Assembly: GCA_037447655.1 (NCBI GenBank)
Contig: JBBHKE010003048.1
Coordinates: forward strand, 144,753-208,752
DNA from: Zygnema cylindricum
Lineage: Eukaryota > Streptophyta > Zygnematophyceae > Zygnematales > Zygnemataceae
DNA length: 64,000 nucleotides
Reading direction: 5' to 3'
The notes beneath the pieces are model-generated. The model had not been told where the DNA came from, made no database searches, and saw only the letters and a list, made by a program, of their open reading frames with translations. A program made the translations under genes and the position numbers. Shown piece by piece: positions 19,871 through 30,469 of this stretch. How positions within the stretch are numbered: position 1 is the first letter of the stretch; each line of letters starts with the position of its first letter.

Positions 19871-20911
19871 CTAGTCTATTTTTAATTTTTCTTTTAATCC
19901 ACATTTTTCCCTGCAGTATTTTAATTTCGGCGAGGGTACAGGTTTGGTCATCATGTCCGCTACCATTTCCTCATCAGATCTATATACAAGATTCACTATT
20001 TTATTCTCAACTTTTTCTCTTACAAAACTTAATCTTATGTCCATATGTTTAGCCTTAAAATGATGTTTTGGATTTGCTGCAATTGCTATGGCCGCTTGAT
20101 TATCACAAAACACTTCATGCACTCCCTCCTTCATATACCCAAGTTCTTGCAGCAAGGACTTGACCCACATCAACTCTTTCACAGCAGAACAAGAGGCCAT
20201 GTACTCAGCCTCCATGGTGGACTGTGCAACCACCTTTTGTTGCTTACTGCTCCAACAGCATGCACCTTCCCCAACATACAACACATACCCAGAAGTGCAT
20301 CGTCTCATAGGTGCGTCCCCATAACTGGCATCACTCCAAGTAGTGATGTCAGTGTGCTCCCCTCCCAAATGCAACCATAACTCTCTGGTTCCAACCAGAT
20401 ATCTCATGACTCTCTTGGCTGCCTCCCAATCCCTCTTCCTAGGATCATTCAGACTCCTACTGAGTACTCCAACTGCTGCCGCTATGTCCGGCCTGGTACA
20501 ATTCATAAAATAGATTAAACTTCCTACGACCTGTCTATAAGGGATAGTCTTCATAAACTCTCTCTCTTCAATACTCATTTGATCATCTAAGATAATTACT
20601 CCTCCTTCTACACTCCCATCACTTACTTTTTTCAAGTCCATGGGAGTGGTACAACTGTTAGCATTTTCCATCTGGAATTTCTCAAGCATATTACCTATTG
20701 CTTCTTTCTGAGTAAGTCTGATAATCTTCTTCCCCCTATCTCTCTCCATCTGAATCCCCAAAATATATTTTGCCTCCCCTAAATCCTTCATATCAAATCT
20801 GCTTCTAAGTTTTGTTTTTAACTTATTGATCTTTTCCAAGGATTTACTCAACACAAGCAGATCATCCACATAAATTGCAATAAAAATGACACCCTTGTCA
20901 TCTTCAAACAT
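19871..20911 (-). CDS. CopiaD-1 RT C-terminus, connection and RNase H
   Basis: Open for 346 codons; the same frame is open upstream to the TAA at 21035. It contains IAIYVDDLLVLSK, LGEAKYILGIQ, the connection (YRQVVGSLIYFMNCTRPDIAA) and a complete RNase H with all four acidic residues (WSDASYGD, EAEYMA, CDNQAA, VADMMTK). The C-terminus lies near the polypurine tract. This is the best-preserved RNase H of the window. The first Met is arbitrary because the protein is a polyprotein part. Confidence 0.93.
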   Translation of the reverse strand: MFEDDKGVIFIAIYVDDLLVLSKSLEKINKLKTKLRSRFDMKDLGEAKYILGIQMERDRGKKIIRLTQKEAIGNMLEKFQMENANSCTTPMDLKKVSDGSVEGGVIILDDQMSIEEREFMKTIPYRQVVGSLIYFMNCTRPDIAAAVGVLSRSLNDPRKRDWEAAKRVMRYLVGTRELWLHLGGEHTDITTWSDASYGDAPMRRCTSGYVLYVGEGACCWSSKQQKVVAQSTMEAEYMASCSAVKELMWVKSLLQELGYMKEGVHEVFCDNQAAIAIAANPKHHFKAKHMDIRLSFVREKVENKIVNLVYRSDEEMVADMMTKPVPSPKLKYCREKCGLKEKLKID

Positions 20912-21130
20912 ATAGATAGAATGGTCAGAGCTTATACGGATATATCCCAGACTGGTAAGAAACTCATATAGTTTCTTGTTCCACTGTCGGGGAGCCTGCT
21001 TTAGTCCATATAAGGACTTTATGAGCCTGCAGACTTAGCTCTCTTCCCCTTTCTCCACGAACCCCTCGGGTTGTCTCATGAAAATTTCTTCCTCTAACTC
21101 ACCATTAAGAAACGCAGTCTTAATGTCCAT

Positions 21131-23686
21131 CTAATTGATTTCCATGTCTTCCGCTGCTGCCAGGCTGAGGAGAATCCTTACTGATGGGAACCGAACAACT
21201 GGAGCAAAGGTCTCCTCATAGTCAATCCCTTCCTTTTGGGTGAATCCCTTCGCTACCAATCGAGCCTTATATCTTTCAATGGTATTATCAGGGTTCAGTT
21301 TTAGTTTAAATACCAATTTACACCCAATAGGTTTTCTGTCTGGAGGACAATCTGCTAATTCCCAGGTATTTGCTTCCATGATAGAAGCCATCTCATCATT
21401 TATAGCTCTAATCCATCTTTCTTTCTCTGGACTATTCACTGCCTCCGAGTAAGACTGAGGCTCATCAGGGTGAGATAGCTTAGTTACCTTATGAGCGACT
21501 TGTTTTTCCTGTAATCTTTTGCTGCTCTTTCTTCCTCCCTCAAACTCTGAAGCAAGAATGGATGGAAGTCTTGGATTTCTTCTCACTGTTTCATCGGCTC
21601 CCCTGTCCATGGAAACCGGTTCTTGTCCCGCTTCTTCTATCTCCTCGAAGTCCATAGGAGTATGTGAGGTTTCCGGTGAGTCTCCTGTATCTTGGATCTC
21701 CCCTGAATCTGTAATCACGGTGTCACCTATATCCCTTTCGGGAACGACCGAGTTCTCCTCACTTTCAGACTCAAATCTGATCCTAATCTTCTTTGTATAT
21801 TTGAAGGGGTCAAATGACTTCCCTTCATCCATGACAACTAAGTGTTTGATCAGAATGATATCTTTCTTTGCCAAGTCATATACTCTATATCCCTTAACAT
21901 CCTCATCATATCCCACAAAGTATCCAGGTTTTCCCTTAGCATCTAGTTTCCAGTTTTTCCTATCCGTGTCAAGACTGTAAACTTGGCTACCAAATACTTT
22001 AAGGTGTGAGATATCTGGTTTCCTTCCAACCCATCTCTCATAAGGTGTGACTCCCTTTACAGCTGAGGTGAGGACTCTATTCTTAATATAGTTGGCACAG
22101 TTCATTGCCTCTGCCCAAAATCTCTTTCCTATTTTCTTGTCTGCCAACATACTGCATGCACTATCTCCTAGTGTTCTATTTAACCTCTCAGCTACCCCAT
22201 TTTGTTCCGGGTTATATGGTACAGTTTTCTGGTGTTGCACTCCCTCATCTCTCAGATATTCCTCAAACTGGTTAGAGGTATATCCCCCCCCATTATCACT
22301 CCTTATCCTTTTAATAGGGGTTTCATGCAACTTCTCACTCCAAGCTTTATATTCTTTGAAGTAAGTGGATGCTTCAGACTTATTTTTCAGAAAGTAGACT
22401 CTAGAGTATCTAGACCAATCATCAGTTATTGTCATCATAAACCTCTTTCCTCCAACCGAAGGTACTTTTGCAGGTCCCCAAATATCTGTGTGGACCAAAT
22501 CTAACACTTTCTCACCTCTATATGTGGCGGCTTTGGGAAAGGGAAGTCTGTGAGCCTTACCTTGAGCACAACCACTACAATCATTCATTATTTCATTATC
22601 CCCAAACTGAATGCCATCTACTACCCCAAGCTTTTTCATTTCCCTTAACCTATCAAAATGCACATGCCCCAAACGCTTATGCCAAATCATCACCTTAGGA
22701 ACACCAACATAGTAAGCATTCTTCTTTTCATTACTCAAGTTAAGCCTAAACATTCCTTGGCTACCCTTATCTGCTGTGAAGTAAACTTCATTCCCATACA
22801 TAGCTGTAAAGACTCCCTTTCTGGTGAAGGTATCAAACTCTTTGTCATCTAACACAGACGTAGAGACAAGATTTTTACTCAGCTGAGGAATGTAAAGTAC
22901 ATCTGAGAATGTAAGTATAGAGGTCTTACCCTCCACTAAGACTTTCAGATCTACTGATCCCACTAGATCTGTAGTAACCACTCTCCCATCCCAATACTCT
23001 ATCTCTACAGTAGGAATCTTTCGTAGCTTAGTGAAGAGTTCTTTATCACGGCACATATGCATGGATGCACCTGAGTCAATGATCCATCCTTCCTGTGGAG
23101 CTTCACGAATTGCTCCAAGGGCACACTTCTGCCTCCGAGGGATCTCCTTCTCCTCCAGACTCTCGTCAAGAAGAAGCTCCCCATCCTCCTCAGATGACTC
23201 ATCCTCGATTTCTCCTGACACTTTTGTAACCACAAGTGCCTTTTTCTTCCCCTCGGAAGAACCCCCTTCACGGTTTTCTTGGAGCCTCAGCTCCGACAAC
23301 TTGACACAATTTGCAATAAAGTGTCCCGGCTTTTTGCAATAATGACAAAGATCCTTTGGGGGCCTCTGTCCCCCATAATTATCTCTTTCCCCTCTAAAAG
23401 GTTTCTTCGGATCCTTCCCCCATCGGTCCCCTCCTGCTGCTAGAGCTTGAATGCTCTTTCCTCCTCTCCTAATCTCCATTGTGTTTTCCTGCACAAGTAT
23501 CATCCTGACTACTGTGTTCCATTTCCATGAACTATCAGGCATTCCCTGTACTCGGTACACTATGTTTTCGAACTCATCTGGAAATTTCATGATAAGGGTG
23601 TTAACTTTCATTTTCATTGTACCTGTCCACCCGGCACTTTCCATTTCCATATACAAACAAGAAAGATCATTACAGTAATCTAACAT
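21131..23686 (-). CDS. CopiaD-1 gag C-terminus, protease, integrase and RT N-terminus
   Basis: Longest open segment of the window (851 codons). In order: end of capsid ([13 protein letters not shown]), zinc knuckle [14 protein letters not shown] (23309-23350), protease [13 protein letters not shown] with intact active site, integrase HHCC ([11 protein letters not shown]...CSGCAQGK) and core ([26 protein letters not shown]). Next is the linker [15 protein letters not shown], then RT start [15 protein letters not shown] through [12 protein letters not shown]. It ends at a TAG that replaces the Gln before M-D of RT motif A. Integrase has RSDNGGG in place of the usual RSDNGGE; the catalytic Asp itself is kept. 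Confidence 0.95.
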   Translation of the reverse strand: MLDYCNDLSCLYMEMESAGWTGTMKMKVNTLIMKFPDEFENIVYRVQGMPDSSWKWNTVVRMILVQENTMEIRRGGKSIQALAAGGDRWGKDPKKPFRGERDNYGGQRPPKDLCHYCKKPGHFIANCVKLSELRLQENREGGSSEGKKKALVVTKVSGEIEDESSEEDGELLLDESLEEKEIPRRQKCALGAIREAPQEGWIIDSGASMHMCRDKELFTKLRKIPTVEIEYWDGRVVTTDLVGSVDLKVLVEGKTSILTFSDVLYIPQLSKNLVSTSVLDDKEFDTFTRKGVFTAMYGNEVYFTADKGSQGMFRLNLSNEKKNAYYVGVPKVMIWHKRLGHVHFDRLREMKKLGVVDGIQFGDNEIMNDCSGCAQGKAHRLPFPKAATYRGEKVLDLVHTDIWGPAKVPSVGGKRFMMTITDDWSRYSRVYFLKNKSEASTYFKEYKAWSEKLHETPIKRIRSDNGGGYTSNQFEEYLRDEGVQHQKTVPYNPEQNGVAERLNRTLGDSACSMLADKKIGKRFWAEAMNCANYIKNRVLTSAVKGVTPYERWVGRKPDISHLKVFGSQVYSLDTDRKNWKLDAKGKPGYFVGYDEDVKGYRVYDLAKKDIILIKHLVVMDEGKSFDPFKYTKKIRIRFESESEENSVVPERDIGDTVITDSGEIQDTGDSPETSHTPMDFEEIEEAGQEPVSMDRGADETVRRNPRLPSILASEFEGGRKSSKRLQEKQVAHKVTKLSHPDEPQSYSEAVNSPEKERWIRAINDEMASIMEANTWELADCPPDRKPIGCKLVFKLKLNPDNTIERYKARLVAKGFTQKEGIDYEETFAPVVRFPSVRILLSLAAAEDMEIN

Positions 23687-23692
23687 CTTTCC

Positions 23693-24221
23693 TCATTTAT
23701 AAGTGTAACTCAATAGCTTTTGCTCAGCCAACTGGAGCTCCTGAATAGTTCCAGCTCTATAAATCTCCACCAAACTCTCCCACAATTCCTCTGCCTTGTA
23801 AATGTGAAGATGAGGAGTGGCCAAACCTTGAGTGAGGTGCCTCAAAATGAAGTTCTTGGCAGCCATGTTTACATCCTCCCACATTTGAGTATCGTTCTCC
23901 ACGGTCTTCACGGTCGCCGTTCCCGATACAATGGCAATAGGAGTGAGGGGTGTCTCCTTCCCTTTCTCCTTTTCGGACACACTGCTATCCCCATCATCTG
24001 CCTCCTCCGCTGAGGCAGCCGTTGTTGCAGAAAAATCTTACTCCCCCAAATCCTGGTGGAGTTCCCGAAGGTGGACGTTTCACTTGTCCACTGACGATAC
24101 CCCAGTATCGTTTTTCACACAAAGCTCCCATCATCATGGCTTCCCAATAGATGAACCCAGATCCATTGAAGGTGGGCACCTTAGAGGGTGGGCCCATAAC
24201 CTGCAATTCTGTGTCCTCCAT
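23693..24221 (-). pseudogene. CopiaD-1 gag N-terminal part
   Basis: Starts at ATG 24221-24219, 20 nt inside the LTR: MEDTELQVMGPPSKVPTFNG. The V-M-G-P-P-S is encoded by the primer site. Residues FIYWEAMMMGALCEKRYWGI are the Gag N-terminal helix region. A frameshift near 24040 leads to the second open piece (23980-23693, SEKEKGKETPLTP...LRHLTQGLATPHLH...LLSYTYK), which ends at a TGA (23693-23695). Beyond it the frame continues as the long gag-pol segment. Confidence 0.9.
24188..24201 (-). other. CopiaD-1 primer-binding site (half initiator tRNA-Met)
   Basis: Plus strand GTGGGCCCATAACC is identical to the anticodon stem-loop of eukaryotic initiator tRNA-Met (CAT anticodon). The minus-strand RNA would therefore pair perfectly over 14 bases. 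It abuts the LTR end and lies in the gag frame. Confidence 0.88.
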
Positions 24222-24465
24222 TGGACTACAGAATACAGGAAGCCTCTAGATAGTATTTAACTAACCCACTTTAAGCCACGACCACTTCTGCCCAAGAAGG
24301 CAAACTGACAATTTGACTGCACCCCTGTGTAGCGTGGATTTCCCTGAGTCCATAGCAAAAAGAATCACTGAAAACGGCCAACCAGGCGATAAGTTACGAG
24401 CCGGCAAAAAATGCCAATTTATACAAAGCTCTCTTAGAGAGAGGTGTCTGTGTACCAAATATTTC

Positions 24466-24580
24466 CTAAGTCCTAAATCCCTCTCACAACCCCTATCTAC
24501 TAAAGTACGAACCAATCGTATTACTGTGAAGTACAGAAAGGTACTATGGCCGATGTACTTTCTGTACGGCCGGTGTACGA
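24466..24580 (-). promoter_or_regulatory. CopiaD-1 core promoter: GTAC cluster, ATTGG box, AGGACTTAG
   Basis: GTAC occurs at 24505, 24531, 24541, 24555, 24564 and 24575. Between them the minus strand has GATTGG. Downstream is AGGACTTAG at 24466-24474. GTAC is the core recognised by plant and green-algal SBP-domain factors; binding here is inference. Confidence 0.55.
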
Positions 24581-24931
24581 CAAGGCTCTTGAGTGGACGC
24601 GTGTCATTTTTCCACTTGTCCGTATTTCCTCCGGAATTCCCGCGATCGAATGTCATCTTTCCACGCGGCGCCACGTCATGCCACGTCCATAAAATCCAAA
24701 GTGACCATTCCGCGATCTCGGCGACGACGTGCGCCGTCGGATTAAATCCGACATTAAATGTCGACCGTTCAAAGTGTCTGTTTCACTTGTTTCGTGCGAA
24801 ATGACGTTTCGCACTAAACCTTAACAAGTTCTATGTTCGTTTCGTTTCATATTCCAGTTAGATCATTTCGGTACTATACAACAGTTTATATATGAATGAA
24901 ACCCTATATTATCTAACGGACTTCTACGACA

Positions 24932-24998
24932 GACTGGTTAGAGCTAACGGCTACGCCGCGCTCTACCGGTCGGGGGTTCGAGTCCTGCCGGACTCAAC
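24932..24998 (+). other. tRNA-like segment in CopiaD-1 5' LTR (antisense to the element)
   Basis: Same as 19587-19652: CTGGTTAGAGC at 24933-24943 and B-box GGTTCGAGTCC at 24975-24985. Confidence 0.65.
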
Positions 24999-25209
24999 CT
25001 TTTGTTGAGAGTGACTTAAGTCACTCTTTAGTCCTTCCTATGGAGCTGAGGCAGCCATGGCTCCATCGCTCTCTCTCTCTTTCAGTGACTACAACAAGTA
25101 TGGGGGAGAGAGAGAAGAGATAGAGGCAGGCTGCCATCATTTCTTATATATGTTTCCGCTAATTTATTTTAAACTAGAAAATACAAAAACTACTTATTTC
25201 AACAAGATT

Positions 25210-25735
25210 GAGTGATCTGAGCTAATCCGGATATATCATATACCGGTAAGAAACTCATCAAGCTTCTTATTCCATTGTCGAGGCGCCTGTTTCAAACCAT
25301 AAAGAGATTTAATCAGCCGGCATACCTTACTCTCCTCTCCTTTCTCCACAAACCCTTCGGGTTGTCGCATGAAGATCTCCTCTTCTAATTCTCCATGCAA
25401 AAAAGTTGTCTTGATGTCCATTTGGTGCACTTCCATTTCTTTCGCTGCTGCCAGGCTGAGAAGTATGCGGACGGAGGGAAATTTGACCACCAGGGCAAAG
25501 GTTTCCTCGTAGTCAATTCCCTCTTTTTGTGTAAACCCCTTTGCCACTAATCGGCCTTGTAGCGCTCGATTGTGTTATCTGGGTTCAGTTTTAATTTAAA
25601 AACCCACTTCGAACGGATTGATTTTCGGTTAGGTGGACAATCCACCAGCTCCCAAGTATCGAATGCCATAATTGAGGCCATCTCCTCATTGATGGCTGTC
25701 TTCCACCGGTTTCTTGCAATCTTTATATAGTTTTG
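25210..25735 (-). pseudogene. CopiaC-1 RT N-terminal half
   Basis: The open piece 25236-25547 has [34 protein letters not shown] (motif A Asp kept) and LYGLKQAPRQWNKKL. Upstream to 25735 are linker remnants (PNRKSIRSKWVFKLKLN-like) out of frame. It continues at 18855 after CopiaD-1. Confidence 0.88.
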
Positions 25736-27355
25736 TTACCTTGTTATTAACATGTTTTTCTTGCAATCTTTTGCTACTTCTCCTCCCCTCTCAAAATTTG
25801 AGGCCGGAATAGATGGTTCTCGTGGATTCTTTAGAACAATCTCGGCTTCTCCCCTATCCCTTGATTCCGAATCAATTTCCACCACGTCTTCCGCTTCGGG
25901 TAGAGTTGTCACTGGAGATTCCACAGCCGAGTCCTTTTCGGTCTGATTTGTACCAGCAAGAATGTCATCTTCTCTAAAACCTGGATAGTTAGGAAGCTCA
26001 AATTCATCGGAATTTTTTGACTCAAATCTGATTTTTACTGACTTTCTATACTTGAAGGGATCCATAGACTTTCCTTCATCCATAACTACTAGATGCTTTA
26101 CTAAGATTATATCTTCCCTTTTTAGATCATAGACTCTATATCCTTTAACATTCTCATCATATCCTAATAAGTATCCAAGTTTTCCTTTAGGATCTAGCTT
26201 CAAATAAGACCGATCTCTATCTAGACTGAATACTTGACTGCCGAAAACCTTTAAGTGAGATATGTCTAGTTTCCGGCTTGTCCATCTCTCATAAGGTGTT
26301 TGATCTTTTATAGCTGAAGTAAGAACTCTATTTTTGAGGTAATTAGCACAGTTCATTGCTTCTGCCCAAAACCTTTTTCCTATCTTCTTATCCGACAACA
26401 TACTTCTAGCACTATCACTTAGTGTTCTATTTAACCTTTCAGCTACTCCATTCTGTTCCGGGTTTTCTGGAACTTTCTTTTGGTGTTGGATCCCATCTTC
26501 CCTGAGAAAAGTGTCAAACTGGTTAGAAATATACTCTCCACCATTGTCACTCCTTATTCTCTTGATTGGAGTTTTATAGAGTTTTTCGCTCCTTGCTTTA
26601 TATTGTGTAAAACAATCCTGAGCTTCAAACTTGTTTTTCAAAAAATACACCCGAGAATACCGAGACCAATCATCTGTGATAGTCATCATAAATCTCTTCC
26701 CCCCCGGTGAGGGCACTTTAGACGGTCCCCAAATATTTGTGTGTACTAGATCTAGAATTTTTTCTCCCTTATAGGTGGCTGTTTTAGGAAAGGGTAATCT
26801 GTGTGCTTTACCTTGAGCACATCCACTACAATCACTTATATTATCACTCTCACTGAACTGAATCCCTTCCACCACTTTCATCTTTTTCATCTCTCTTAAC
26901 TTATCTAGATTCACATGCCCAAGCCTCTTATGCCACATCATAATATCATGAACACCAGCATAATAAAGTTTCTTTGTTTCATTCCATAAAATCAGCCTAA
27001 ATATCCCATGGCTATCTTTCTCAGCAATGAAATAGACATCCTCCTCAAAACTAGTAGTAAAGACTCCTTCCCTAGTGCTAGTAAAAAAACCCTTATCATC
27101 TAATACAGATGTATAGATGAGGTTTTTGTTCAGCTCTGGAATAAACAATTCATCGGAGAATGTTACTATAGATGTCTTTCCTTCTACTAACACTTTCAGA
27201 TCTATCGATCCTACAAGAGTAGTGGTGATTATCCTCCCATCCACGTACTTTATCTCTACAGTGTGAATCTTTCTTATCTTAGTGAACAGGTGCCTATCCT
27301 TACACATGTGCATGGAGGCACCTGAATCTATAATCCAGCCTGCTTCACCTTTCAA
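25736..27355 (-). CDS. CopiaC-1 protease and integrase
   Basis: Open for 539 codons. Protease [15 protein letters not shown] at the start (active site intact), then integrase HHCC ([11 protein letters not shown]...CSGCAQGK), core residues (VHTNIWGP, where the usual D is [21 protein letters not shown]), RVYDLKREDIILVKHL, and an acidic linker (VVEIDSESRDRGEAE). The loss of the first catalytic Asp (D to N in HTNIWGP) predicts an inactive integrase. CopiaC-2 and CopiaC-5 share HTNIWGP or PTNIWGP. Confidence 0.92.
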   Translation of the reverse strand: MKGEAGWIIDSGASMHMCKDRHLFTKIRKIHTVEIKYVDGRIITTTLVGSIDLKVLVEGKTSIVTFSDELFIPELNKNLIYTSVLDDKGFFTSTREGVFTTSFEEDVYFIAEKDSHGIFRLILWNETKKLYYAGVHDIMMWHKRLGHVNLDKLREMKKMKVVEGIQFSESDNISDCSGCAQGKAHRLPFPKTATYKGEKILDLVHTNIWGPSKVPSPGGKRFMMTITDDWSRYSRVYFLKNKFEAQDCFTQYKARSEKLYKTPIKRIRSDNGGEYISNQFDTFLREDGIQHQKKVPENPEQNGVAERLNRTLSDSARSMLSDKKIGKRFWAEAMNCANYLKNRVLTSAIKDQTPYERWTSRKLDISHLKVFGSQVFSLDRDRSYLKLDPKGKLGYLLGYDENVKGYRVYDLKREDIILVKHLVVMDEGKSMDPFKYRKSVKIRFESKNSDEFELPNYPGFREDDILAGTNQTEKDSAVESPVTTLPEAEDVVEIDSESRDRGEAEIVLKNPREPSIPASNFERGGEVAKDCKKNMLITR

Positions 27356-28484
27356 TCCACAGTAAGCACATTTCTACCTTCGTGGAATTTCGACCTCGTT
27401 TTTCGCCTCCAACTCCTCATCCAAAAGAAGCTCATTGTCCTCGTCCTCAAATTTCGCCTCATGTACCTGTGTCACAAGGGCCTTTTTCTTTCCTCTCGGG
27501 GTACCACCGATATGGCCCTCCTTTAAATAAAGCTCTGTTAGCTTAGTGCACTCTGCCATATAGTGCCCTGGTTTCTTACAAAAATGACATTAACCTTTGG
27601 GAGCCCTTGGTCTGAACTTGTCGGCCTGATTTTTCTGCTCTTTTCCCCCATAGTTTCTGACCGGTTTCCGATAATCCTTGTGCCTTCAATCGGTCGAAGA
27701 TGCCAAGGCTTGGCCACTCTTTCCTCCCCTTCGGATCTCAATCGTATTCTCCCGAACGAGAATCATCCCTACCACTGAGTTCCATATCCACCTTGAGTCC
27801 GGCAAGTCCTGCACACGGTTGACTATGTTCTCGAACTCATCGGGTAACTTCATCAGTAAACAGTTAACCTTTTTTTTTCACTAAAATCTTTTCCCGCACT
27901 CTCTAGCTCCATGAAGAGTATAGCAAGCTCATTGCAAAAATCTAACATTTTTCCCCCTTTGTATATATATTCCTTAACTTTCTGATCAGGCAACTGTTGT
28001 TGCTGAATCGTACCACTTTGGTACATCGCAAAGAAAGCCATCCACAGATCGGATGCCCTTTCTACCTGCAAATGAGGACATGCAAGTCCTTGAGTAAGAT
28101 GGCGTAGGATGAAGTGCTTTGCCGCCATATTGTTGAAGTCCCATGTTTGAGTATCATTCTCCTCGTTTCTCGAAATACGTGACATTAATGTTGAACCAGT
28201 TGCTATTGGTGTAGTCGTCTCTTTCTCCACTCCTTTGTCCACCTCCTCTCCTTCCTTTGTCTCCTCCGTTGATGATGGACCTGCTTTCTTTGTGAATCAG
28301 CTTCTTCAAACCTTAGAGGAATTCCAAGACTTGATGGACGCCCCAATCGTCCACTCACTATCCCCCAAAACCTTTTATCGCATAGAGCTCCTATCATCAT
28401 ACTTTCGCATTATATGAAGCCAGTTCCATTAAAGATTAATACCCTAGAGGGTGGGCCCATAACCTGAAACTCTTAGACCTCCAT
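27356..28484 (-). pseudogene. CopiaC-1 gag
   Basis: Gag from the ATG at 28484-28482 inside the LTR; the frame closes at once (ATGGAGGTCTAA), so this copy cannot start properly. Pieces follow in several frames: 28203-28400 (MMIGALCDKRFWGIVSG), 27853-28242 (NMAAKHFILRHLTQGLACPHL, MLDFCNELAILFMELESAGKDFSEK). A zinc-knuckle region at about 27548-27589 is frame-disrupted. Almost identical to the gag of CopiaC-5 (50683-51280). Confidence 0.88.
28451..28464 (-). other. CopiaC-1 primer-binding site (half initiator tRNA-Met)
   Basis: Plus strand GTGGGCCCATAACC, identical to the initiator tRNA-Met anticodon arm, abutting the LTR start TGAAAC at 28465. Confidence 0.88.
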
Positions 28485-29532
28485 AAGTCCTCAGAGTGGA
28501 CAGCTTTCAAGAAAAGCCTCTATGATAACCCTGACCCCTTTGTGTTTCAACAAGAAAAAATGCCACCCTGGCAGACAAAAACTCTTACCAACTTCAACCC
28601 TGTGAAGGCAAGACTCCCTTGAGTCGATAGCAAAAAGAATCTTTGAATTTGCTCCCGTGAGCAGTAAGATATGGAGGGTCAAAGTTGACCTTTTGTTGAG
28701 AAGCTCTTGGGAGAGAGGGTCCTATCTCCTAATTTTTCTAAGTCCTATCTCTCTCACAGACTATATCTACTGAAGTACGGAGCCAATCATATTCCACTTC
28801 CGTACACAAAAGTACAGGTGCCAGTGTACTTTTTGTACGGACATTGTACGACATGGCCTGAATGTCGACACGTGGTATATCCGGATTTGCTCCCTTAATC
28901 CTCGGAGATGCGGCGATCCAATATCATTCCGCCACGTGTCATCCGATGTGGCGATTACCAAAAACCGCCGAAACCTCTTCCGCGATCTCGGCGTTTGATT
29001 TCTGCCGTGTGATTAAATTCACATTTAATCATAGTCGTAATAAATACATACGCGGAATTCGTTTTGCTTAAGAATTAAATGCGCGGTATTCGTTTCTAAT
29101 CCATACAGTAATCCGTACTTTTACATTAATGGATCTATGTCTCCCGTAAACAGTTTCAGTTAAATGAATAATCCTATGTGTTAATGTTTAAGTAAATATC
29201 AAACCCAATAATACGTAACATTAGATCTAGACTTAACGGATAAGTCTACCGGCTACCGGAAGCTTACCGTCCGGCAGGTACCAGGATCAAATCCTGGAGG
29301 CATCATGTATTCTTTTAGTAAATAAACCCCTAATGGTAAATAAACTAATATTTATATCCCGTAAACCTCTGGAAAGCTTAGGTAGCCATGGCTCTAGCTT
29401 CCTCTCCAATTTCTTAGTGACTGCGACAAGTTTGAGAGTTGGAGAGAGAAGTTAGAGGTAGACTGCCTCGGCTTCTTTCTATATTTCTATTTAGACCTAG
29501 AAAATACTTTAAAAGGACCATTAATTTTAACA
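28465..29532 (-). repeat. CopiaC-1 5' LTR (1068 bp)
   Basis: Plus-strand ends TGAAACTC and TTTTAACA (the usual ...CTACA is mutated), followed by TCTCT. Carries AGGACTTAG (minus), a GTAC cluster, CACGTG boxes and a tRNA-like segment at 29232-29306. Confidence 0.94.
29232..29306 (+). other. tRNA-like segment in CopiaC-1 5' LTR (antisense to the element)
   Basis: TTAACGGATAAGTC (D-arm-like, compare TGGATAAGGCG of plant tRNA-Arg) and a T-arm CCAGG-ATCAAAT-CCTGG with a perfect 5-bp stem and 7-base loop (29281-29297). Confidence 0.6.
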
Positions 29533-30469
29533 TCTCTTTTAGCCTTAAGTTCACAGTATGTTGCGCCTCTAAGTCTTGAAGGTTTTTCCTTGCCACCTCA
29601 TTTCCAGTATTATCCTTTAGCGCACGTTTTGCTCGTTTTCTTTCACGGTCTTTTTGTAGTCGCTCCTCACAATTTTCAAGGGTCTCTTGTGCTCTTTTAT
29701 TTGCACGTTTTTGACGTAACTATTCATTGCGTTGATCATATGTTTCTTTCGTCGATGTGGGTCTTACTGCATCCACATGTCCAAGGTGGTAATTACGTAT
29801 ACTACTTTGGATCTACGCGAATTTCTATTTCCACTTTTTTTTATTGCGTTTTTATTTTACCGTTATTTTATCGTTAAAGCAAAAATACAACTATAATTTA
29901 TATACCATTAAAAAAAATAATGTTATTTCAAAGTTGGGTTAGTACACCTTTTCTATTTTCATGAGAGCTTCTTCATTTAAGCATTCAAATGCGCACATCC
30001 ACGATCACATTGCCTTATGTGTTAAAAGTCTGACTATAGCCTATATGGGAACAACAATCACAACGTGGTTTTATGAACCACACAAACACACATTTTCCTC
30101 GTTTTCTTTCACGATCTTTAAACCAACGTTGTTGTCGTTGTTCTGGGGTTTCTCGCGCGCGCTTGGTAGCTTTTCGTTGTGCGTCGATGCGTTGTGATTG
30201 TGTTGGTACACCATCATCTTGTCTTTGTTCTGCTGTACATGTAACTCTCGTCCTTTCACGTCTTTCACGCAACCGTTTTTCGCATTGATTTGCTGTATTT
30301 CGGGTCGTAGTAGGACTATATGTAGCGGTTGGTTGTCCATGTGGTGGATTAGACCCTGCGTCCACGCATAAAATATAGTCTGTGTATGTTTTTCAATTCC
30401 TGTGGCATGTAACATATTATTTTTTACCAAGCTTTTATTTGCCATATAAACAAAGGGTATAACGATTAT
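29533..30469 (-). pseudogene. Helitron Rep protein, piece 1 (N-terminal charged repeats)
   Basis: Minus-strand coding DNA with repeated basic/acidic units typical of Helitron N-termini: KRARETPEQRQQRWFKDRERKR, within 30015-30365, and ETLENCEERLQKDRERKR with KRALKDNTGNE, within about 29590-29700. CxxxC-like basic stretches separate them. Several stops. It is followed on the minus strand by piece 2 at 17139 once CopiaC-1 is removed. The N-terminus beyond 30464 is lost to CopiaC-2. Confidence 0.82.

Larger units (their letters stand above)
18856..25204 (-). mobile_element. CopiaD-1, nearly intact Ty1/copia element
   Basis: Minus strand, 6.35 kb, AGATT duplications. 5' LTR 24202-25204, primer site 24188-24201, gag-pol 24221-19871, 3' LTR 18856-19856. 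The two LTRs are very similar over their whole length, so this is among the youngest insertions here. Lesions seen: one gag frameshift near 24040, a TGA at 23693-23695, a TAG at 21131-21133 and a TAA at 21035-21037. Confidence 0.97.
24202..25204 (-). repeat. CopiaD-1 5' LTR (1003 bp)
   Basis: Plus-strand ends TGCAATTC and TTTCAACA. Features on the minus strand: GCCACGTC-type ACGT boxes, inverted CCAAT box, six GTAC words (24505-24578), AGGACTTAG (24466-24474), a leader of about 245 bases, gag ATG at 24221. The tRNA-like segment 24932-24998 is on the opposite strand. Confidence 0.95.
17140..29532 (-). mobile_element. CopiaC-1, Ty1/copia element split by CopiaD-1
   Basis: Minus-strand element of family C inserted in the Helitron (TCTCT duplications). 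5' LTR 28465-29532, primer site 28451-28464, gag to RT 25210-28450, then RT end and RNase H 17814-18855, 3' LTR 17140-17800. CopiaD-1 (18856-25204) interrupts RT with AGATT duplications. The 3' LTR lacks about 420 bases present in the 5' LTR. Coding is broken. Confidence 0.95.
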
